From Pseudomonas pergaminensis (lineage in GTDB: Bacteria; Pseudomonadota; Gammaproteobacteria; Pseudomonadales; Pseudomonadaceae), in assembly GCF_024112395.2 (NCBI RefSeq), contig NZ_CP078013.2:4588001-4652000 (forward strand): a DNA stretch of 64,000 nucleotides, in the 5' to 3' direction. Below, one piece after another: positions 53,512 to 63,654 of this stretch. Every line of letters begins with the position of its first letter. Within the stretch, counting starts at the first letter, position 1. Position numbers and translations under genes: made by a program. The notes beneath the pieces are model-generated. The model saw only the letters and a list, made by a program, of their open reading frames with translations. It searched no databases and had not been told where the DNA came from.

Positions 53512-54873
53512 TCACTCTCCTTGAGCGATTGATATAGGCGGTGATACAGGCAGCCCGACATCGGAGGACGATGCATGGGTGAGTTGGCTGAACCAGTGGC
53601 GGTCGTGCTCGGTAGGCACGCGAGTGGCCTGGGCCAGCAGGTCGTCATCCAGTCGCACGCCCAGTTGCTGCATGCGCAGTGCTGTCGGCGGGTGCGTATC
53701 GAACGGGTGCGCGATGGCATGGTCCAGCGCTGCCTTGTCCAAGCGCAGCGGTGTATGGAGCAGGTGGTCGGTAAGGGCCTGGATCAGGTTCGGGTGGCGC
53801 TCGGTGAGCAGCGTGTGGATCTCACCGTCGAGCGCGATAACGCGTAACAGTGCCTGGCAAAATAAGCGCTCACCGCCGATGTTGCCGCCCACCCTATCTG
53901 CGACCAATTCCTGGGCGCGGCCCCAGTGGTGCACCGCCAGTTGAAAGTGGTGCAGGAAACGCTGCGTCATCCAGATTGCCGGGCGCTCGACCCACGCCGG
54001 GTCGGCATCCCCAGCGCTGATATACGAAAAGTGCAGGCACATCAGGCTGAAATGCGCCCCGATCTCCCTGCCCCGTTCGGTGTCGCGACTGCTGAAATGG
54101 CCCAGCTCATGGCCGATGATCGACGCCGCTTCGGCCTGGCTCAGGCTCGAGAGGTAGGTCAGCGGCAAGTAAAGGGTGCGCCCGCTGAGCACGTCACCGG
54201 CGGGTTGCAGCGCGACATCGACGCTGGTGACGAAAAACGCCTGGTCGATGCCCACCACGATATGGTCGGGCACCGGCGCGCCGGCCGTATTGGCCAGTTG
54301 CTCAACCCACGCCCATAAGGCCGGTGCCTTGGCGCGCCCCAGGGTTTGGCCCAGAAACGCCGAGGAAGGCCGGTCCAAGGCGTGCCATTGCCGGCGCAAC
54401 CGCTCAATCAACAGACAGCCTGTCCAGAGCACGGTAATCACTGGCACCGCCACCAACAGCATGAACCAGCCGCCGGCCTTGAAGTGGCTCCAGCCCCAGC
54501 TCAGTTCATACAGCAGGCACAGCGCCAGCGCGCAGACCAGCAGCCCGGTGTAGGCCACCAACCAGTGGCCCAGAGCACGCCAGCAGAGGAACAGACGGCC
54601 GTAAAGAAAGTCCTTGGATTGCCGCGCGCGCCATGCGTCCAGCCGCATCTTGAGCCATGTTGAGAGCCCGGCCACCAACGCGGCGATGGCCAGCCAGTAC
54701 GCCAACCCCGCTAGGGCCTGACGCACACGCAGCCAGGCGTAGTCGCCGTCGATACTTTGCGCGTCCTGCAGCACTTCATCGGCGCGCCAGCTCTGCAGAC
54801 TGGCCCACCCCATCAGGGCCAGCGGCAGTACCAGTATCGTCAGCGCCCACGACCACCGTGCGAATCGACCCAC
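53512..54873 (-). CDS. M48-family membrane metalloprotease
   Basis: A 453-aa protease with four N-terminal membrane segments and a zinc site HELGHFSSRDTERG (HExxH, preceded by ASIIG). A third-ligand Glu is expected in the later AQELVADRVGG. It resembles Ste24/HtpX-like housekeeping proteases. It is the middle gene of a three-gene operon with a periplasmic and a membrane partner of unknown function. Confidence 0.87.
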   Translation of the reverse strand: MGRFARWSWALTILVLPLALMGWASLQSWRADEVLQDAQSIDGDYAWLRVRQALAGLAYWLAIAALVAGLSTWLKMRLDAWRARQSKDFLYGRLFLCWRALGHWLVAYTGLLVCALALCLLYELSWGWSHFKAGGWFMLLVAVPVITVLWTGCLLIERLRRQWHALDRPSSAFLGQTLGRAKAPALWAWVEQLANTAGAPVPDHIVVGIDQAFFVTSVDVALQPAGDVLSGRTLYLPLTYLSSLSQAEAASIIGHELGHFSSRDTERGREIGAHFSLMCLHFSYISAGDADPAWVERPAIWMTQRFLHHFQLAVHHWGRAQELVADRVGGNIGGERLFCQALLRVIALDGEIHTLLTERHPNLIQALTDHLLHTPLRLDKAALDHAIAHPFDTHPPTALRMQQLGVRLDDDLLAQATRVPTEHDRHWFSQLTHASSSDVGLPVSPPISIAQGE

Positions 54874-54876
54874 TGC

Positions 54877-55305
54877 TCAGTTGGCCTGCAAATAATCGGT
54901 CAGGAATGCCTGCGCATTGCCTTGGCTGGACAGGAACTCGTCATAGCCAACGTTCAACGCTTGAGCTTCGCCGGGCAAGTACAGCTCGCCCCAGCCTTGA
55001 CGCAGCACCAGCACGACGAACTTCTGGCCGTCCACGGTGGTGGAATAGCGGGTGTCCTTGCCGGTCTTTTCCACGGCCATTTTCTGGATCTTCATGTTCC
55101 AGTCGTGGTCCACGCCCTCTACCTGCACCAGCGCCTGATTGTCACTGCGCGTGCCGATGCGCAGGGTCCAGACTTTCACGCCGCCTTCGCCGGCATAGGC
55201 CAGCACTTTTTCCGCGACTTCCGGGCGGTTGTCAGCCTGGGCGATCCCCGCAATCACGGCCAGAACCAGGCCCAGCAGCGCTGCCCACTTGCGATATATC
55301 AACAT
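54877..55305 (-). CDS. Uncharacterised periplasmic protein of the M48 operon
   Basis: A 142-aa protein with a signal peptide (ALLGLVLAVIAGIAQA). The mature part has VKVWTLRIGTRSDNQALVQVEGVDHDWNMKIQ, a small beta-rich domain without cysteines. It starts the operon 3 bp upstream of the protease gene. No family was recognised. Confidence 0.72.
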   Translation of the reverse strand: MLIYRKWAALLGLVLAVIAGIAQADNRPEVAEKVLAYAGEGGVKVWTLRIGTRSDNQALVQVEGVDHDWNMKIQKMAVEKTGKDTRYSTTVDGQKFVVLVLRQGWGELYLPGEAQALNVGYDEFLSSQGNAQAFLTDYLQAN

Positions 55306-55478
55306 TTACGGTTTCCTCGACAGTTCAAAGCCGACCATTGAAATCAACGCGCCGACGCCTGCCAAGCGGCCCGGCCGGGGCGCACAACAATAAGGCCGTG
55401 ACTCACAACAACTGATCGGGCTGCCCGATGTCGATATCATGCAACGCTGCCCACCCGCTCTGACGGACGCTTTTACCA

Positions 55479-56426
55479 ATGGACCGCCGCAACCCCTATC
55501 TGGACACCCACTTCTGCTTCGATCACCCAGAGGCCCTGGACCAGGCCGGTGTATTCGATGACAGCGCGCAGCAGGTCATGGGCAGCGCGATCGGCCATTA
55601 CCGTGCGCAGACGGTGCGGCCGCACCTGCAGTATTTCGACTGCGATCTGCGGTTCCCCGAACCGTTACGCATCCACAAGGTGCTGCCCGACAGCGTGTGC
55701 ATCGTGCAGGTACTGGGTGGGCAATGGCAGCATCGGGTAGACGGTCGGCTAAATGAATACACCCCCGGCGCCCCCCATGTGCTGGGCTTGAGCGAAAGCA
55801 TGGAAGCCATGGACCAGATGCCTGCCGGTAGCCGTGCGCGCATGGCCGGGCTGCGCATCGGCGGCGACTATCTGCGCCAATTGGCCGAAGAAGACCCGTC
55901 ACTGCAATCGCTGGCCAGGCTGCTCGACGATGGCATGCACTTTTCAGAACTGCACGGCTGTCGCGCCGTCGGGCGTTTGTTCGAGCGCCTTTATCACTCG
56001 CCCTACCAGGGGGCGTTGGAACGGCTGAACCAGGAAAGCCTGAGCCTGGCCGTGCTGGTCGAGCTGGCCACGCACCTGGCGCCACAACCGGCCAAGCCCA
56101 CGGCCCCGTTGCGCAGCCATTCGGACCTGGCACATGAAGCACGCTTCAAGCTCGACGCAAACTTGATGAAACCACCCGGCACGCTGGCGCTGGCACGGGA
56201 ACTGGGCGTGGGTGAAACCACCCTCAGACGTGCCTTCAGCCGGGTGTACGGCCAATCGATGCTCGATTATGTGCGCCAGCAGCGCCTGGAGTTGGCGCGC
56301 ACCCTGCTGCGCCAGCGCAAATGGCACGTGGCGCAGATTGCCCACCGCCTGGGGTACGCCAACCCTGCCAACTTCAACCACGCCTACAAGGCGTACTTCG
56401 GTCATCCGCCTGGGGCTGAATCCTGA
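55479..56426 (+). CDS. AraC-family transcriptional regulator
   Basis: A 315-aa regulator with a PchR-like ~200-residue N-terminal domain and a C-terminal double helix-turn-helix (LALARELGVGETTLRRAFSRVYGQSMLDYVRQQRLELARTLL, then IAHRLGYANPANFNHAYKAYFGHPPG). It is divergent from the M48 operon. The effector is unknown. Confidence 0.87.
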   Translation: MDRRNPYLDTHFCFDHPEALDQAGVFDDSAQQVMGSAIGHYRAQTVRPHLQYFDCDLRFPEPLRIHKVLPDSVCIVQVLGGQWQHRVDGRLNEYTPGAPHVLGLSESMEAMDQMPAGSRARMAGLRIGGDYLRQLAEEDPSLQSLARLLDDGMHFSELHGCRAVGRLFERLYHSPYQGALERLNQESLSLAVLVELATHLAPQPAKPTAPLRSHSDLAHEARFKLDANLMKPPGTLALARELGVGETTLRRAFSRVYGQSMLDYVRQQRLELARTLLRQRKWHVAQIAHRLGYANPANFNHAYKAYFGHPPGAES

Positions 56427-56553
56427 CGTTCGCTACGCCGACTCTGCCGTCTTTGGTTGAAACCACTGCAGCGACTTTCATGGGGCTTCCCTCTGAATCG
56501 TAGGATTAGAGACGCCTTCATGCCTATCACGCTGTGCGCTTTGATCCCCCCCA

Positions 56554-56666
56554 GAGAAATCCAAGGCAAAAAAAAGCCTGCATCTCTGCAGGCTTCTCTT
56601 TATGTCGCTATCTGGCTCCACGACCTGGACTCGAACCAGGGACCCAATGATTAACAGTCATTTGCT
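56554..56666. repeat. Direct repeat copy B: terminator plus 3' part of the intact tRNA-Asn
   Basis: This is the functional counterpart of copy A at 44691-44802. The identical core runs from the bases before the terminator through the tRNA anticodon arm. The two copies are 11.9 kb apart. Confidence 0.75.
56575..56594 (-). terminator. tRNA-Asn terminator
   Basis: AGCCTGCA/TGCAGGCT with a TCTC loop, followed on the minus strand by eight Ts. It ends transcription 18 bp after the tRNA. Confidence 0.85.
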
Positions 56667-56688
56667 CTACCAACTGAGCTATCGCGGA
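56613..56688 (-). tRNA. tRNA-Asn (GTT)
   Basis: A 76-nt cloverleaf read on the minus strand. The acceptor stem TCCGCGA pairs with TCGTGGA with one G-T wobble. The D-arm is AGCTCAGTTGGTAGAGC, the anticodon loop CTGTTAA gives GTT, and the T-arm is CCTGGTTCGAGTCCAGG. The 3' CCA is encoded. Confidence 0.97.
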
Positions 56689-56748
56689 ATGCGCCGTATG
56701 TTACTGATTGAAAAGGAGAAGTCAAGCTTTCTCTGGCACTCGGCGTGA

Positions 56749-57645
56749 TTAAACCGGATGGCCGGTTGAAACGGCGTGCTCCCTAGCCAGTTCCAGCCAG
56801 GCCAGGGCGGCGGGTGGCAGGTGGGCGCTGGCGCGCCAGGCCAGGGCGATGTGCCAGTCGGTGTGCGGTTCGTCCAGAGGGATCAGGGCGATGCCGGCGT
56901 GTTGATGCTTGTGCGCCAGCATGCGTGGCAGGAAGGCCACGCCCAGGCCGGCCGCGACCAGGTCGACAATAAAGTCGATCTGCCCGCTGCGGGCTGTCAC
57001 TTTGGGGGTGACGCCTTTGCGCTCACAGGCGGCGAGGATCTTGGCATTCAGGGCGAAGCCGGCTTCGAACAGGATGAACGGCGAATCGGCCAGGTGGGTG
57101 AAGTCGATACGCCCGAGGTGAGCCAGTGGGTGGCTGATGGGCAGCACGGCCATCAGCGGCTCATTGCGCACCGGCTGGTAATCGAAGTCTTCGTCGACCG
57201 GCAGCAACAGCGCCGCCAGGTCGACCTCCCCCGCTTCCAGGCACTCGCGCAGGCGTTTGCTGCCGTATTCGGTGAGTTCGATGTCGATGTCCGGGTAGCG
57301 GCTGCGGTAGGTGGCGAACATTGTTGCGAAGAGCACGCCGCAGCCCACGGGTGGCAGGCCGATGCGCAGCACGCCACGCTTGAGGCCGCGCAGGTCGTTG
57401 ATTTCGGCCACCAGGTCATTGCGCTCGGCGAGCAGCACCAAAGCGCGGCGGTAGGCAATTTCGCCGGCAGCGGTGAGTTCGTTGCGGTGGCCCAAGCGAT
57501 TGAGCAGCGGCGTGCCCAGTTCCTCTTCCAGGGTCTTGACCGCCTTGCTTACGGTGGATTGAGTCAGGGCCACCACCTCGGCAGCCTGGGAGAAACCGCC
57601 CTGGCGCACCACTTCGACAAAGGCCCGCAATGTTCTGAGGTTCAT
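56749..57645 (-). CDS. LysR-family regulator divergent from lldD
   Basis: A 298-aa LysR protein ([44 protein letters not shown]) with a CysB/CatM-like effector domain. It is divergent from lldD across a 101-bp gap, so it is likely the lactate (or alpha-hydroxyacid) responsive regulator of that gene. The usual Pseudomonas lld regulator is GntR-type (LldR), so this arrangement is a variant. Confidence 0.87.
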   Translation of the reverse strand: MNLRTLRAFVEVVRQGGFSQAAEVVALTQSTVSKAVKTLEEELGTPLLNRLGHRNELTAAGEIAYRRALVLLAERNDLVAEINDLRGLKRGVLRIGLPPVGCGVLFATMFATYRSRYPDIDIELTEYGSKRLRECLEAGEVDLAALLLPVDEDFDYQPVRNEPLMAVLPISHPLAHLGRIDFTHLADSPFILFEAGFALNAKILAACERKGVTPKVTARSGQIDFIVDLVAAGLGVAFLPRMLAHKHQHAGIALIPLDEPHTDWHIALAWRASAHLPPAALAWLELAREHAVSTGHPV

Positions 57646-57746
57646 CAGTATTCCTTTGGCGACTGGCTACCAGTGATAAAAGTTGTTTTTATCATGCCAG
57701 AGAGTTGCCTATCCTGAACCCACTTTGCCTTGTGGAGCCCCTAATA

Positions 57747-58877
57747 ATGATCATCTCGTCCGCCTCCGACTACCGCGCAGCCGCCAAGCGCAAGCTGCCG
57801 CGCTTCCTGTTCGACTACATCGATGGCGGCGCCTACGCCGAACACACGATGCGTGCGAACAGTTCGGACCTGGCCGAGATCAGCCTGCGCCAACGCATCC
57901 TGCGCAATGTGGACAACCTGAGCCTGAAAACCACCCTGTTCGGCCAGTCACTGGACATGCCGGTGATCCTCAGCCCGGTCGGCCTCACCGGGATGTACGC
58001 GCGGCGCGGCGAAGTGCAGGCGGCCAAGGCAGCGGCGAACAAAGGCATTCCGTTCTGCCTGTCGACGGTGTCGGTCTGCCCGATTGAAGAAGTGGCGTCG
58101 CAAAGCGCGCAGGCGATCTGGTTCCAGCTGTATGTGCTCAAGGACCGTGGCTTCATGCGCAACGCGCTGGAGCGCGCGCAAGCCGCTGGGGTCACCACCT
58201 TGGTGTTTACCGTGGACATGCCCACGCCCGGCGCGCGCTATCGCGATGCTCATTCGGGTATGTCCGGGCCGTTCGCGGCACAGCGGCGCATGCTGCAAGC
58301 CGTGACCAAGCCGCAGTGGGCGTTCGACGTCGGGTTGATGGGCCGCCCCCACGACTTGGGCAATATCTCCAAGTACCTGGGCAAACCGACCCATCTGGAA
58401 GATTACATCGGCTGGCTGGCGAACAATTTCGACCCGTCGATCAGCTGGAAAGACCTGGAGTGGATCCGTGAGTTCTGGAAAGGCCCGATGATCATCAAAG
58501 GCATCCTCGACCCCCAGGACGCCAAGGACGCGGTGAGCTTCGGCGCCGACGGCATCGTGGTCTCCAACCACGGCGGCCGCCAGCTGGACGGCGTGCTGTC
58601 CACCGCCAAGGCCTTGCCGCCGATTGCCGATGCAGTGGGCGATGACCTCACGGTGCTGGTGGACTCGGGCATCCGCTCCGGACTGGACGTGGTGCGCATG
58701 CTCGCCCTGGGTGCCAAGGCGTGCCTGCTGGGACGCGCCACCGCCTATGCACTGGCCGCCGATGGCCAGCACGGCGTGGAAAACCTGCTGGACATCTTCG
58801 CCAAGGAAATGCGCGTGGCCATGACCCTGACCGGCGTCACCTCCATCGAGCAGATCGACCGCACCACCCTGGTCTAA
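57747..58877 (+). CDS. lldD: FMN-dependent L-lactate dehydrogenase
   Basis: A 376-aa membrane-associated flavoprotein oxidising L-lactate to pyruvate into the quinone pool. It is close to E. coli LldD along its length ([65 protein letters not shown] with the catalytic His). It ends about 20 residues earlier. ATG 57747 is supported by GTGGAG upstream and by the match. No lldP or dld gene is adjacent. The end overlaps the convergent CoA-transferase by 4 bp. Confidence 0.94.
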   Translation: MIISSASDYRAAAKRKLPRFLFDYIDGGAYAEHTMRANSSDLAEISLRQRILRNVDNLSLKTTLFGQSLDMPVILSPVGLTGMYARRGEVQAAKAAANKGIPFCLSTVSVCPIEEVASQSAQAIWFQLYVLKDRGFMRNALERAQAAGVTTLVFTVDMPTPGARYRDAHSGMSGPFAAQRRMLQAVTKPQWAFDVGLMGRPHDLGNISKYLGKPTHLEDYIGWLANNFDPSISWKDLEWIREFWKGPMIIKGILDPQDAKDAVSFGADGIVVSNHGGRQLDGVLSTAKALPPIADAVGDDLTVLVDSGIRSGLDVVRMLALGAKACLLGRATAYALAADGQHGVENLLDIFAKEMRVAMTLTGVTSIEQIDRTTLV

Positions 58878-60106
58878 CCCTGCTGCTCGACGATCCCGCG
58901 GGCCTTGAGTTGGGCCAGTTGCTCCGGCGTCAGGCCCAACCGCCCGCCGAGGATATCGTCGGTGTGTTGCCCCAGCATCGGCGCCGGCCGCACATACTCC
59001 ACGGGCGTACCAGACAGCTTGATCGGGCTGCCGACCATGGCAAAGTCCGGGTTGCGGGGGTGGGGGATTTTCACCATCAGGTTGCGGGCAATCACCTGGG
59101 GCTCTTCCAGGGATTGGGCGATGGAATTGATCGCCCCCACCGGTACTTTCGACGCATGGATGCACGCCACCCACTCATCGGCGCTGCGTCCCAGGAAGTG
59201 CGCCGAGAGCAGCGCGACGATTGCTTCGCGATGCGCCACGCGGTCGGCATTGCGGCGAAAGCGCGGGTCGTCCGGCAGGTGTGGCAGGCCAATGCTCTGG
59301 CACAAGGCAATGAACTGGCTGTCGTTGCCGCAGGCGATGATGAAGTCGCGGTCAGCGGCGCGGAACACCTGGTAAGGCACGATATTGGCGTGGGCATTGC
59401 CATAGCGCTGCGGCACCTTGCCCGAGGCCAGGTAATTCATGCTCTGGTTGGCGAGCGTGGCGACCTGCACATCCAGCAGCGCCATATCAATGTATTGACC
59501 CACACCGGTACGTTCCCGGCTGAGCAGCGCGGCCTGGATTGCCACGGTGGAATACAGGCCGGTCATCAGGTCGGAAAACGCCACGCCGACTTTTTGCGGG
59601 CCGCCGCCCGGCAGGTCATCACGCTCACCGGTGATGCTCATCAGGCCGCCGATGCCCTGGATGATGAAGTCGTAGCCGGGCTCTTCGGCACGCGGACCGG
59701 TCTGGCCGAAGCCCGTGATGGAGCAATACACCAGGCGCGGGTTGAGCTCTGCCAGGGTCGCGTAGTCCAGACCGTAGCGGGCCAGGGAGCCCGCTTTGTA
59801 GTTTTCGATCAGTACATCCGAGCTGGCCGCCAGTGCGCGCACCAGCTCCTGGCCTTCGGGGCTGGCCATGTCGATGGCCACGGATAACTTGCCACGGTTG
59901 GTCGACTGGTAATACGAAGCTTCGCCGGATGACTCGCCGTTGTCAGTCTTCATCCAGGGTGGGCCCCAGCCACGCGTGTCGTCGCCGCTTTGGGGGCGTT
60001 CGATCTTGATCACTTCCGCACCGAGGTCGGCCAACACTTGCCCACACCAGGGACCGGCCAACACACGGCTTAAATCCAGCACCCGCAAACCTGTCAATGC
60101 ACCCAT
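58874..60106 (-). CDS. CaiB/BaiF family (class III) CoA-transferase
   Basis: A 410-aa CoA-transferase ([45 protein letters not shown]). The likely catalytic Asp is in [12 protein letters not shown]. It is last in an operon with a hydroxyacyl-CoA dehydrogenase and an enoyl-CoA hydratase. It probably activates a carboxylic acid, perhaps a dicarboxylate such as glutarate or adipate, for beta-oxidation. It is a distinct paralogue of the enzyme at 47965-49164. Confidence 0.88.
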   Translation of the reverse strand: MGALTGLRVLDLSRVLAGPWCGQVLADLGAEVIKIERPQSGDDTRGWGPPWMKTDNGESSGEASYYQSTNRGKLSVAIDMASPEGQELVRALAASSDVLIENYKAGSLARYGLDYATLAELNPRLVYCSITGFGQTGPRAEEPGYDFIIQGIGGLMSITGERDDLPGGGPQKVGVAFSDLMTGLYSTVAIQAALLSRERTGVGQYIDMALLDVQVATLANQSMNYLASGKVPQRYGNAHANIVPYQVFRAADRDFIIACGNDSQFIALCQSIGLPHLPDDPRFRRNADRVAHREAIVALLSAHFLGRSADEWVACIHASKVPVGAINSIAQSLEEPQVIARNLMVKIPHPRNPDFAMVGSPIKLSGTPVEYVRPAPMLGQHTDDILGGRLGLTPEQLAQLKARGIVEQQG

Positions 60107-60132
60107 TGTTCTTATCCTGTGAGGTTGGGAAA

Positions 60133-61662
60133 TCAGCCGAGTGTCGGCTCTTCATGGCGCAGGGAAATCCCCAGCATCGCCCGCCGCCGCAACCAAGGGC
60201 TGGGGCGGTAACGCGGGTCGTGGGTGAGTTCGCTCATGCGCTGCAAAATCGTCAGCAGCCGCCGTGGCCCAAGGGCATCGCCCCACGCCAGCGGACCATT
60301 GGGGTAGCCCAGGCCGAGCTGCACCGCCTGGTCGATATCCTCGACGCTGGCAATGCGTTGCTGGGCGATGTCACACGCCAGGTTGACCACCATCGCCAAG
60401 GTGCGCTGCGCCACGAAGCCAACGCTGTCACCGATCACCGTGACGCCCACGCCATCCGCCGCCAGCAAGGCGTGTGCCGCGTCGCGCATGGCCGTGGATG
60501 TCAGCGGGTTTTGCATCAGTGTGCGATGGCGTGACAGGTCCGTCAGCAGGTCGACGCACAGGGTCCGTGCAGGGTCGGTATCGAAACGCACGCAGGCGCT
60601 GGTGGCATCGAGGCCATACGGGGCCAGCAGGCACAACGCGTCGGGCGAGGGTTGCGCGGCGTGCTCCACGTGGGCGCCCAAGTTGATCACCAGGGCACTC
60701 AAGCGCTCGTAGTCTTCACTGTTCTCGGTGGCGATCCATACCGGTGGCTGCTGTTGCACACGGGGCACCGGCTGGGGTTGCGGGCCGTTGATGAGCTGGC
60801 CGTTCTCATAGTGATAGAAGCCATGGCCGGTCTTGCGCCCGAGGCGGCCGCCCACCAGCATCTGCCGGGTCAGGGGCGACGGTCTGTAGCGTGGCTCCTG
60901 ATAGAACTGGTTGTAGATCGACTCCATCACCGGGTGCGACACGTCCAGGCCGGTGAGATCCAGAAGCTGCAGCGGCCCCATGCGGAACCCGGCGCCGTCG
61001 CGCAGGATGCGGTCGATATCGCCGCGCTCGGCGATGCCTTCATCCAACATTTTCAGGGCCTCGGTGCCATAGGCACGGCCGGCGTGGTTGACGATGAACC
61101 CCGGGGTGTCCTTGGCGCGCACACCGCGATGGCCGATCCGCGCCACCAGCGCCAGCAGCGCGTCACCGACCGCCGGCGCGGTGGCCAGGCCGTCGATCAC
61201 CTCCACCACACGCATCAGCGGCACCGGGTTGAAGAAATGCAGCCCGGCCACGCGCTCAGGGCGCTGGCAACCGGTGGCGATGGCCGTGACCGAGAGTGAC
61301 GAGGTGTTGGTCGCCAGGATGCAGTTCGGGCTCACGATACCTTCAAGCTGTTGCAGCAGCCCGCGCTTGGCGTCGAGGTTTTCGACGATGGCTTCCACCA
61401 CCAGGTCGCAGCCCTCCAGCTCGTCGATGAGGCCGACCACCTGCAAGTTGGCCAACGCCGCGTCCATCGCCGCCTGGCTGATCTTGCCCTTGCTTACCAA
61501 CGTCGCAAACGTGCTGTCGAGGTGGTCCCGCGCCGCTTGCGCAGCGCCGTCACGGGCATCGAACAGGCGCACCGCCACACCGGCTTGAGCGGCGATTTGC
61601 GCAATGCCTGCGCCCATGACACCGGTGCCCACCAGCCCCATCGTATTCAGGGTGTCGGTCAT
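60133..61662 (-). CDS. 3-hydroxyacyl-CoA dehydrogenase (PaaH type)
   Basis: A 509-aa enzyme with an N-terminal Rossmann domain (GLVGTGVMGAGIAQIAAQAG), the catalytic region GLHFFNPVPLMRVVEVI with His, and NTSSLSVTAIA. A duplicated C-terminal helical domain follows (NHAGRAYGTEALKMLDEG and later GFVAQRTLAMVVNLACDIA). This long form is typical of PaaH-like dehydrogenases. It is 2 bp after the hydratase gene. Confidence 0.92.
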   Translation of the reverse strand: MTDTLNTMGLVGTGVMGAGIAQIAAQAGVAVRLFDARDGAAQAARDHLDSTFATLVSKGKISQAAMDAALANLQVVGLIDELEGCDLVVEAIVENLDAKRGLLQQLEGIVSPNCILATNTSSLSVTAIATGCQRPERVAGLHFFNPVPLMRVVEVIDGLATAPAVGDALLALVARIGHRGVRAKDTPGFIVNHAGRAYGTEALKMLDEGIAERGDIDRILRDGAGFRMGPLQLLDLTGLDVSHPVMESIYNQFYQEPRYRPSPLTRQMLVGGRLGRKTGHGFYHYENGQLINGPQPQPVPRVQQQPPVWIATENSEDYERLSALVINLGAHVEHAAQPSPDALCLLAPYGLDATSACVRFDTDPARTLCVDLLTDLSRHRTLMQNPLTSTAMRDAAHALLAADGVGVTVIGDSVGFVAQRTLAMVVNLACDIAQQRIASVEDIDQAVQLGLGYPNGPLAWGDALGPRRLLTILQRMSELTHDPRYRPSPWLRRRAMLGISLRHEEPTLG

Positions 61663-61664
61663 GC

Positions 61665-62456
61665 TTATTCCCCTCGGTATTGCGGCGTGCGTTTCTCGAA
61701 GAACGCCGCGGCGCCCTCCTTCTGGTCCTTGGAATCGAACAGCAATTGGAACGCCTTGCGTTCCAGCACCAAGGCGCTTTCCAGCGGTAGGTCGGCACCG
61801 GCCAGCATCACTTCCTTGATCTGCTGCACCGCCAGTGGCGGCAGCGCGGCGATCTGCGCGGCCAGTTCCAGTGCGCGCGGCAGTGTCTGGTCGTCGCTGA
61901 CCATTTCGCTGAGCATGCCCATCGCCAGGGCTTCCTTCGCACTGACCATGCAGCCGGTGAGCGCAATGCGCATCGCCTGGAACTTACCCACCGCACGCAC
62001 CAGGCGCTGGGTGCCGCCCGCGCCCGGCATCAAGCCCAGCTTGACCTCGGGCTGGGCAAAGCGCGCCGATTCGCCAGCCACGATCAGGTCACAATGCATC
62101 GCCAGCTCGCAGCCACCGCCCAGGGCAAAACCGTTGACGGCAGCGATCACCGGCTTGGGGCAACGGCTGATGGCTTCCCACAGGTATTCGGTATGGCGGC
62201 GGTACATATCAATCGCGCCCGCTGCGGCGAACTCCTTGATATCCGCCCCGGCGACGAAAAACTGTTCGCCACCGGTCAGCACAATGGCGCGTACATCCTG
62301 GCGCCGGGACAGCGCACGGAAATGCTCGGCAAGGGCTTCACGCACCTGGGCATTGAGGGCGTTCTTGACCTCGGGCCGAAGGATAAGGACCACGGCCACG
62401 CCATTGTCCTGGACGTCGAGGGTCACTACGGGTGGGTTAGCGCTGGTCACATTCAC
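61665..62456 (-). CDS. Enoyl-CoA hydratase/isomerase
   Basis: A 263-aa crotonase-fold enzyme. Both hydratase glutamates are kept, in GGGCELAMHCDLI and QPEVKLGLMPGAGGTQ, so it should add water to an enoyl-CoA. It starts the operon 62456-58874, opposite an IclR gene. Confidence 0.92.
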   Translation of the reverse strand: MNVTSANPPVVTLDVQDNGVAVVLILRPEVKNALNAQVREALAEHFRALSRRQDVRAIVLTGGEQFFVAGADIKEFAAAGAIDMYRRHTEYLWEAISRCPKPVIAAVNGFALGGGCELAMHCDLIVAGESARFAQPEVKLGLMPGAGGTQRLVRAVGKFQAMRIALTGCMVSAKEALAMGMLSEMVSDDQTLPRALELAAQIAALPPLAVQQIKEVMLAGADLPLESALVLERKAFQLLFDSKDQKEGAAAFFEKRTPQYRGE

Positions 62457-62712
62457 TCCTGCTACAACGTTCTTGTTAGTGGAATTGTTATTAGTTTCGC
62501 TGTGCGAAATAACATTCCGTATTTATCGATAATCATAAGTATCGACCCCGCACGTGTAAACGTAAAAACCCTAAGCCTGACTAAAACGATCGATAACTTG
62601 CTGTTTTAAAGGCTTTTATCAACGTTAACTATCACAGATTAAAAAGTTGCGTAGTTTCGCTGTGCGGAATACTATTTTGTTTTGTTGATTTTATAAAAAT
62701 ATGAGGATTAAC
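62457..62712. promoter_or_regulatory. Divergent promoter region with two IclR-type operators
   Basis: TTTCGCTGTGCGAAA (62495-62509) is a perfect palindrome around TGT. TTTCGCTGTGCGGAA (62655-62669) repeats it with one change. One copy lies by each divergent start. The region is very AT-rich, with no gene. Confidence 0.6.
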
Positions 62713-63585
62713 ATGCGCCGTCGAAACGCGGACTCGGACACCCCCGGAGCCCCTGCAGGAAACGTCCCTACAGGCAACAACGCCTTCGAGCATTTGTTGA
62801 TTGACCCGATGAACAACGATGAGGAGGAAGACAAGGACCGCCAGTTCGTCACCGCCCTGGCCCGTGGCCTGGAACTGCTGCGCTGTTTCACGCCGAGCGA
62901 GAGCGTGCTGGGCAACCAGGAACTGGCGCGCAAGACCGGGCTGCCAAAGCCGACGATCACCCGCATGACCCACACGCTGACGCGCCTGGGTTACCTCAAG
63001 CACCTGCCGCAGTCGGGCCGGTACCAGTTGGAGGTGGGCGTGATGGCGTTCGGTTACGCGATGCTGTCGAACCTGTCGATCCGGGCCGTGGCGCATCCGT
63101 TGATGGAGACCATGGCCAGGTACGCCCAGGCTGCCGTCGCGATGGCCACCCGGGACCGCCTCGACGCGGTGTACCTGGACGTGGTCCAGGGCGAAGCGAA
63201 CATGACCATGCGCCGCCAGGTGGGTACGCGGTTGCCGTTGCACTTGAGTTCAGCAGGCCGCGCCTGCCTGGCAGCGATGCCGGAAAACGAGCGGGATTTC
63301 ATTCTCGACCACATCCGCCAGCGTCATCTGGAGGACTGGCCGACGATCCGCAAGGGGCTGGAACGCGCCTTCCGGGACTACACCGATTTCGGCTACTGCA
63401 TGTCGATCGGTGAGTGGCACCGCGATGTCAACGCCATCGCCGTACCGCTGCGACACGCACAACACGGCTTGCTGGCGTTCAACTGTGGCGGACCGAGTTT
63501 CCACCTCTCCCGGGAGAAACTCGAAGACGACATCGGCCCACGCCTCAAGCACATGGTGAACAATATCGAGGCCGCCACCCGCTAG
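62713..63585 (+). CDS. IclR-family regulator of the beta-oxidation operon
   Basis: A 290-aa IclR protein with an unusual ~45-residue N-terminal extension (NADSDTPGAPAGNVPTGNN, then acidic) before the winged helix (FVTALARGLELLRCFTPSESVLGNQELARKTGLPKPTITRMTHTLTRLGYL). ATG 62713 is preferred since AGGA lies 8 bp upstream; ATG 62701 is the alternative. It likely binds the two flanking palindromes. Confidence 0.88.
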   Translation: MRRRNADSDTPGAPAGNVPTGNNAFEHLLIDPMNNDEEEDKDRQFVTALARGLELLRCFTPSESVLGNQELARKTGLPKPTITRMTHTLTRLGYLKHLPQSGRYQLEVGVMAFGYAMLSNLSIRAVAHPLMETMARYAQAAVAMATRDRLDAVYLDVVQGEANMTMRRQVGTRLPLHLSSAGRACLAAMPENERDFILDHIRQRHLEDWPTIRKGLERAFRDYTDFGYCMSIGEWHRDVNAIAVPLRHAQHGLLAFNCGGPSFHLSREKLEDDIGPRLKHMVNNIEAATR

Positions 63586-63623
63586 CTGGACAGGTGCATG
63601 GCCTCGGCAGATCGACGATAACA

Positions 63624-63640
63624 GGCCCGCCGAACGGGCC
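63624..63640. other. Short hairpin between iclR and the acyl-CoA dehydrogenase gene
   Basis: GGCCCG and CGGGCC pair around CCGAA. There is no T-run, so this is a possible processing or attenuation site. Confidence 0.35.
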
Positions 63641-63654
63641 GCTGAGGAATGCAC

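Noticed and set aside
56457..56654. Short plus-strand frame ending in DLDSNQGPND
   Set aside because: Its second half is the antisense of tRNA-Asn and its terminator, a common false gene call. A similar false frame exists across the repeat at 44.7 kb.
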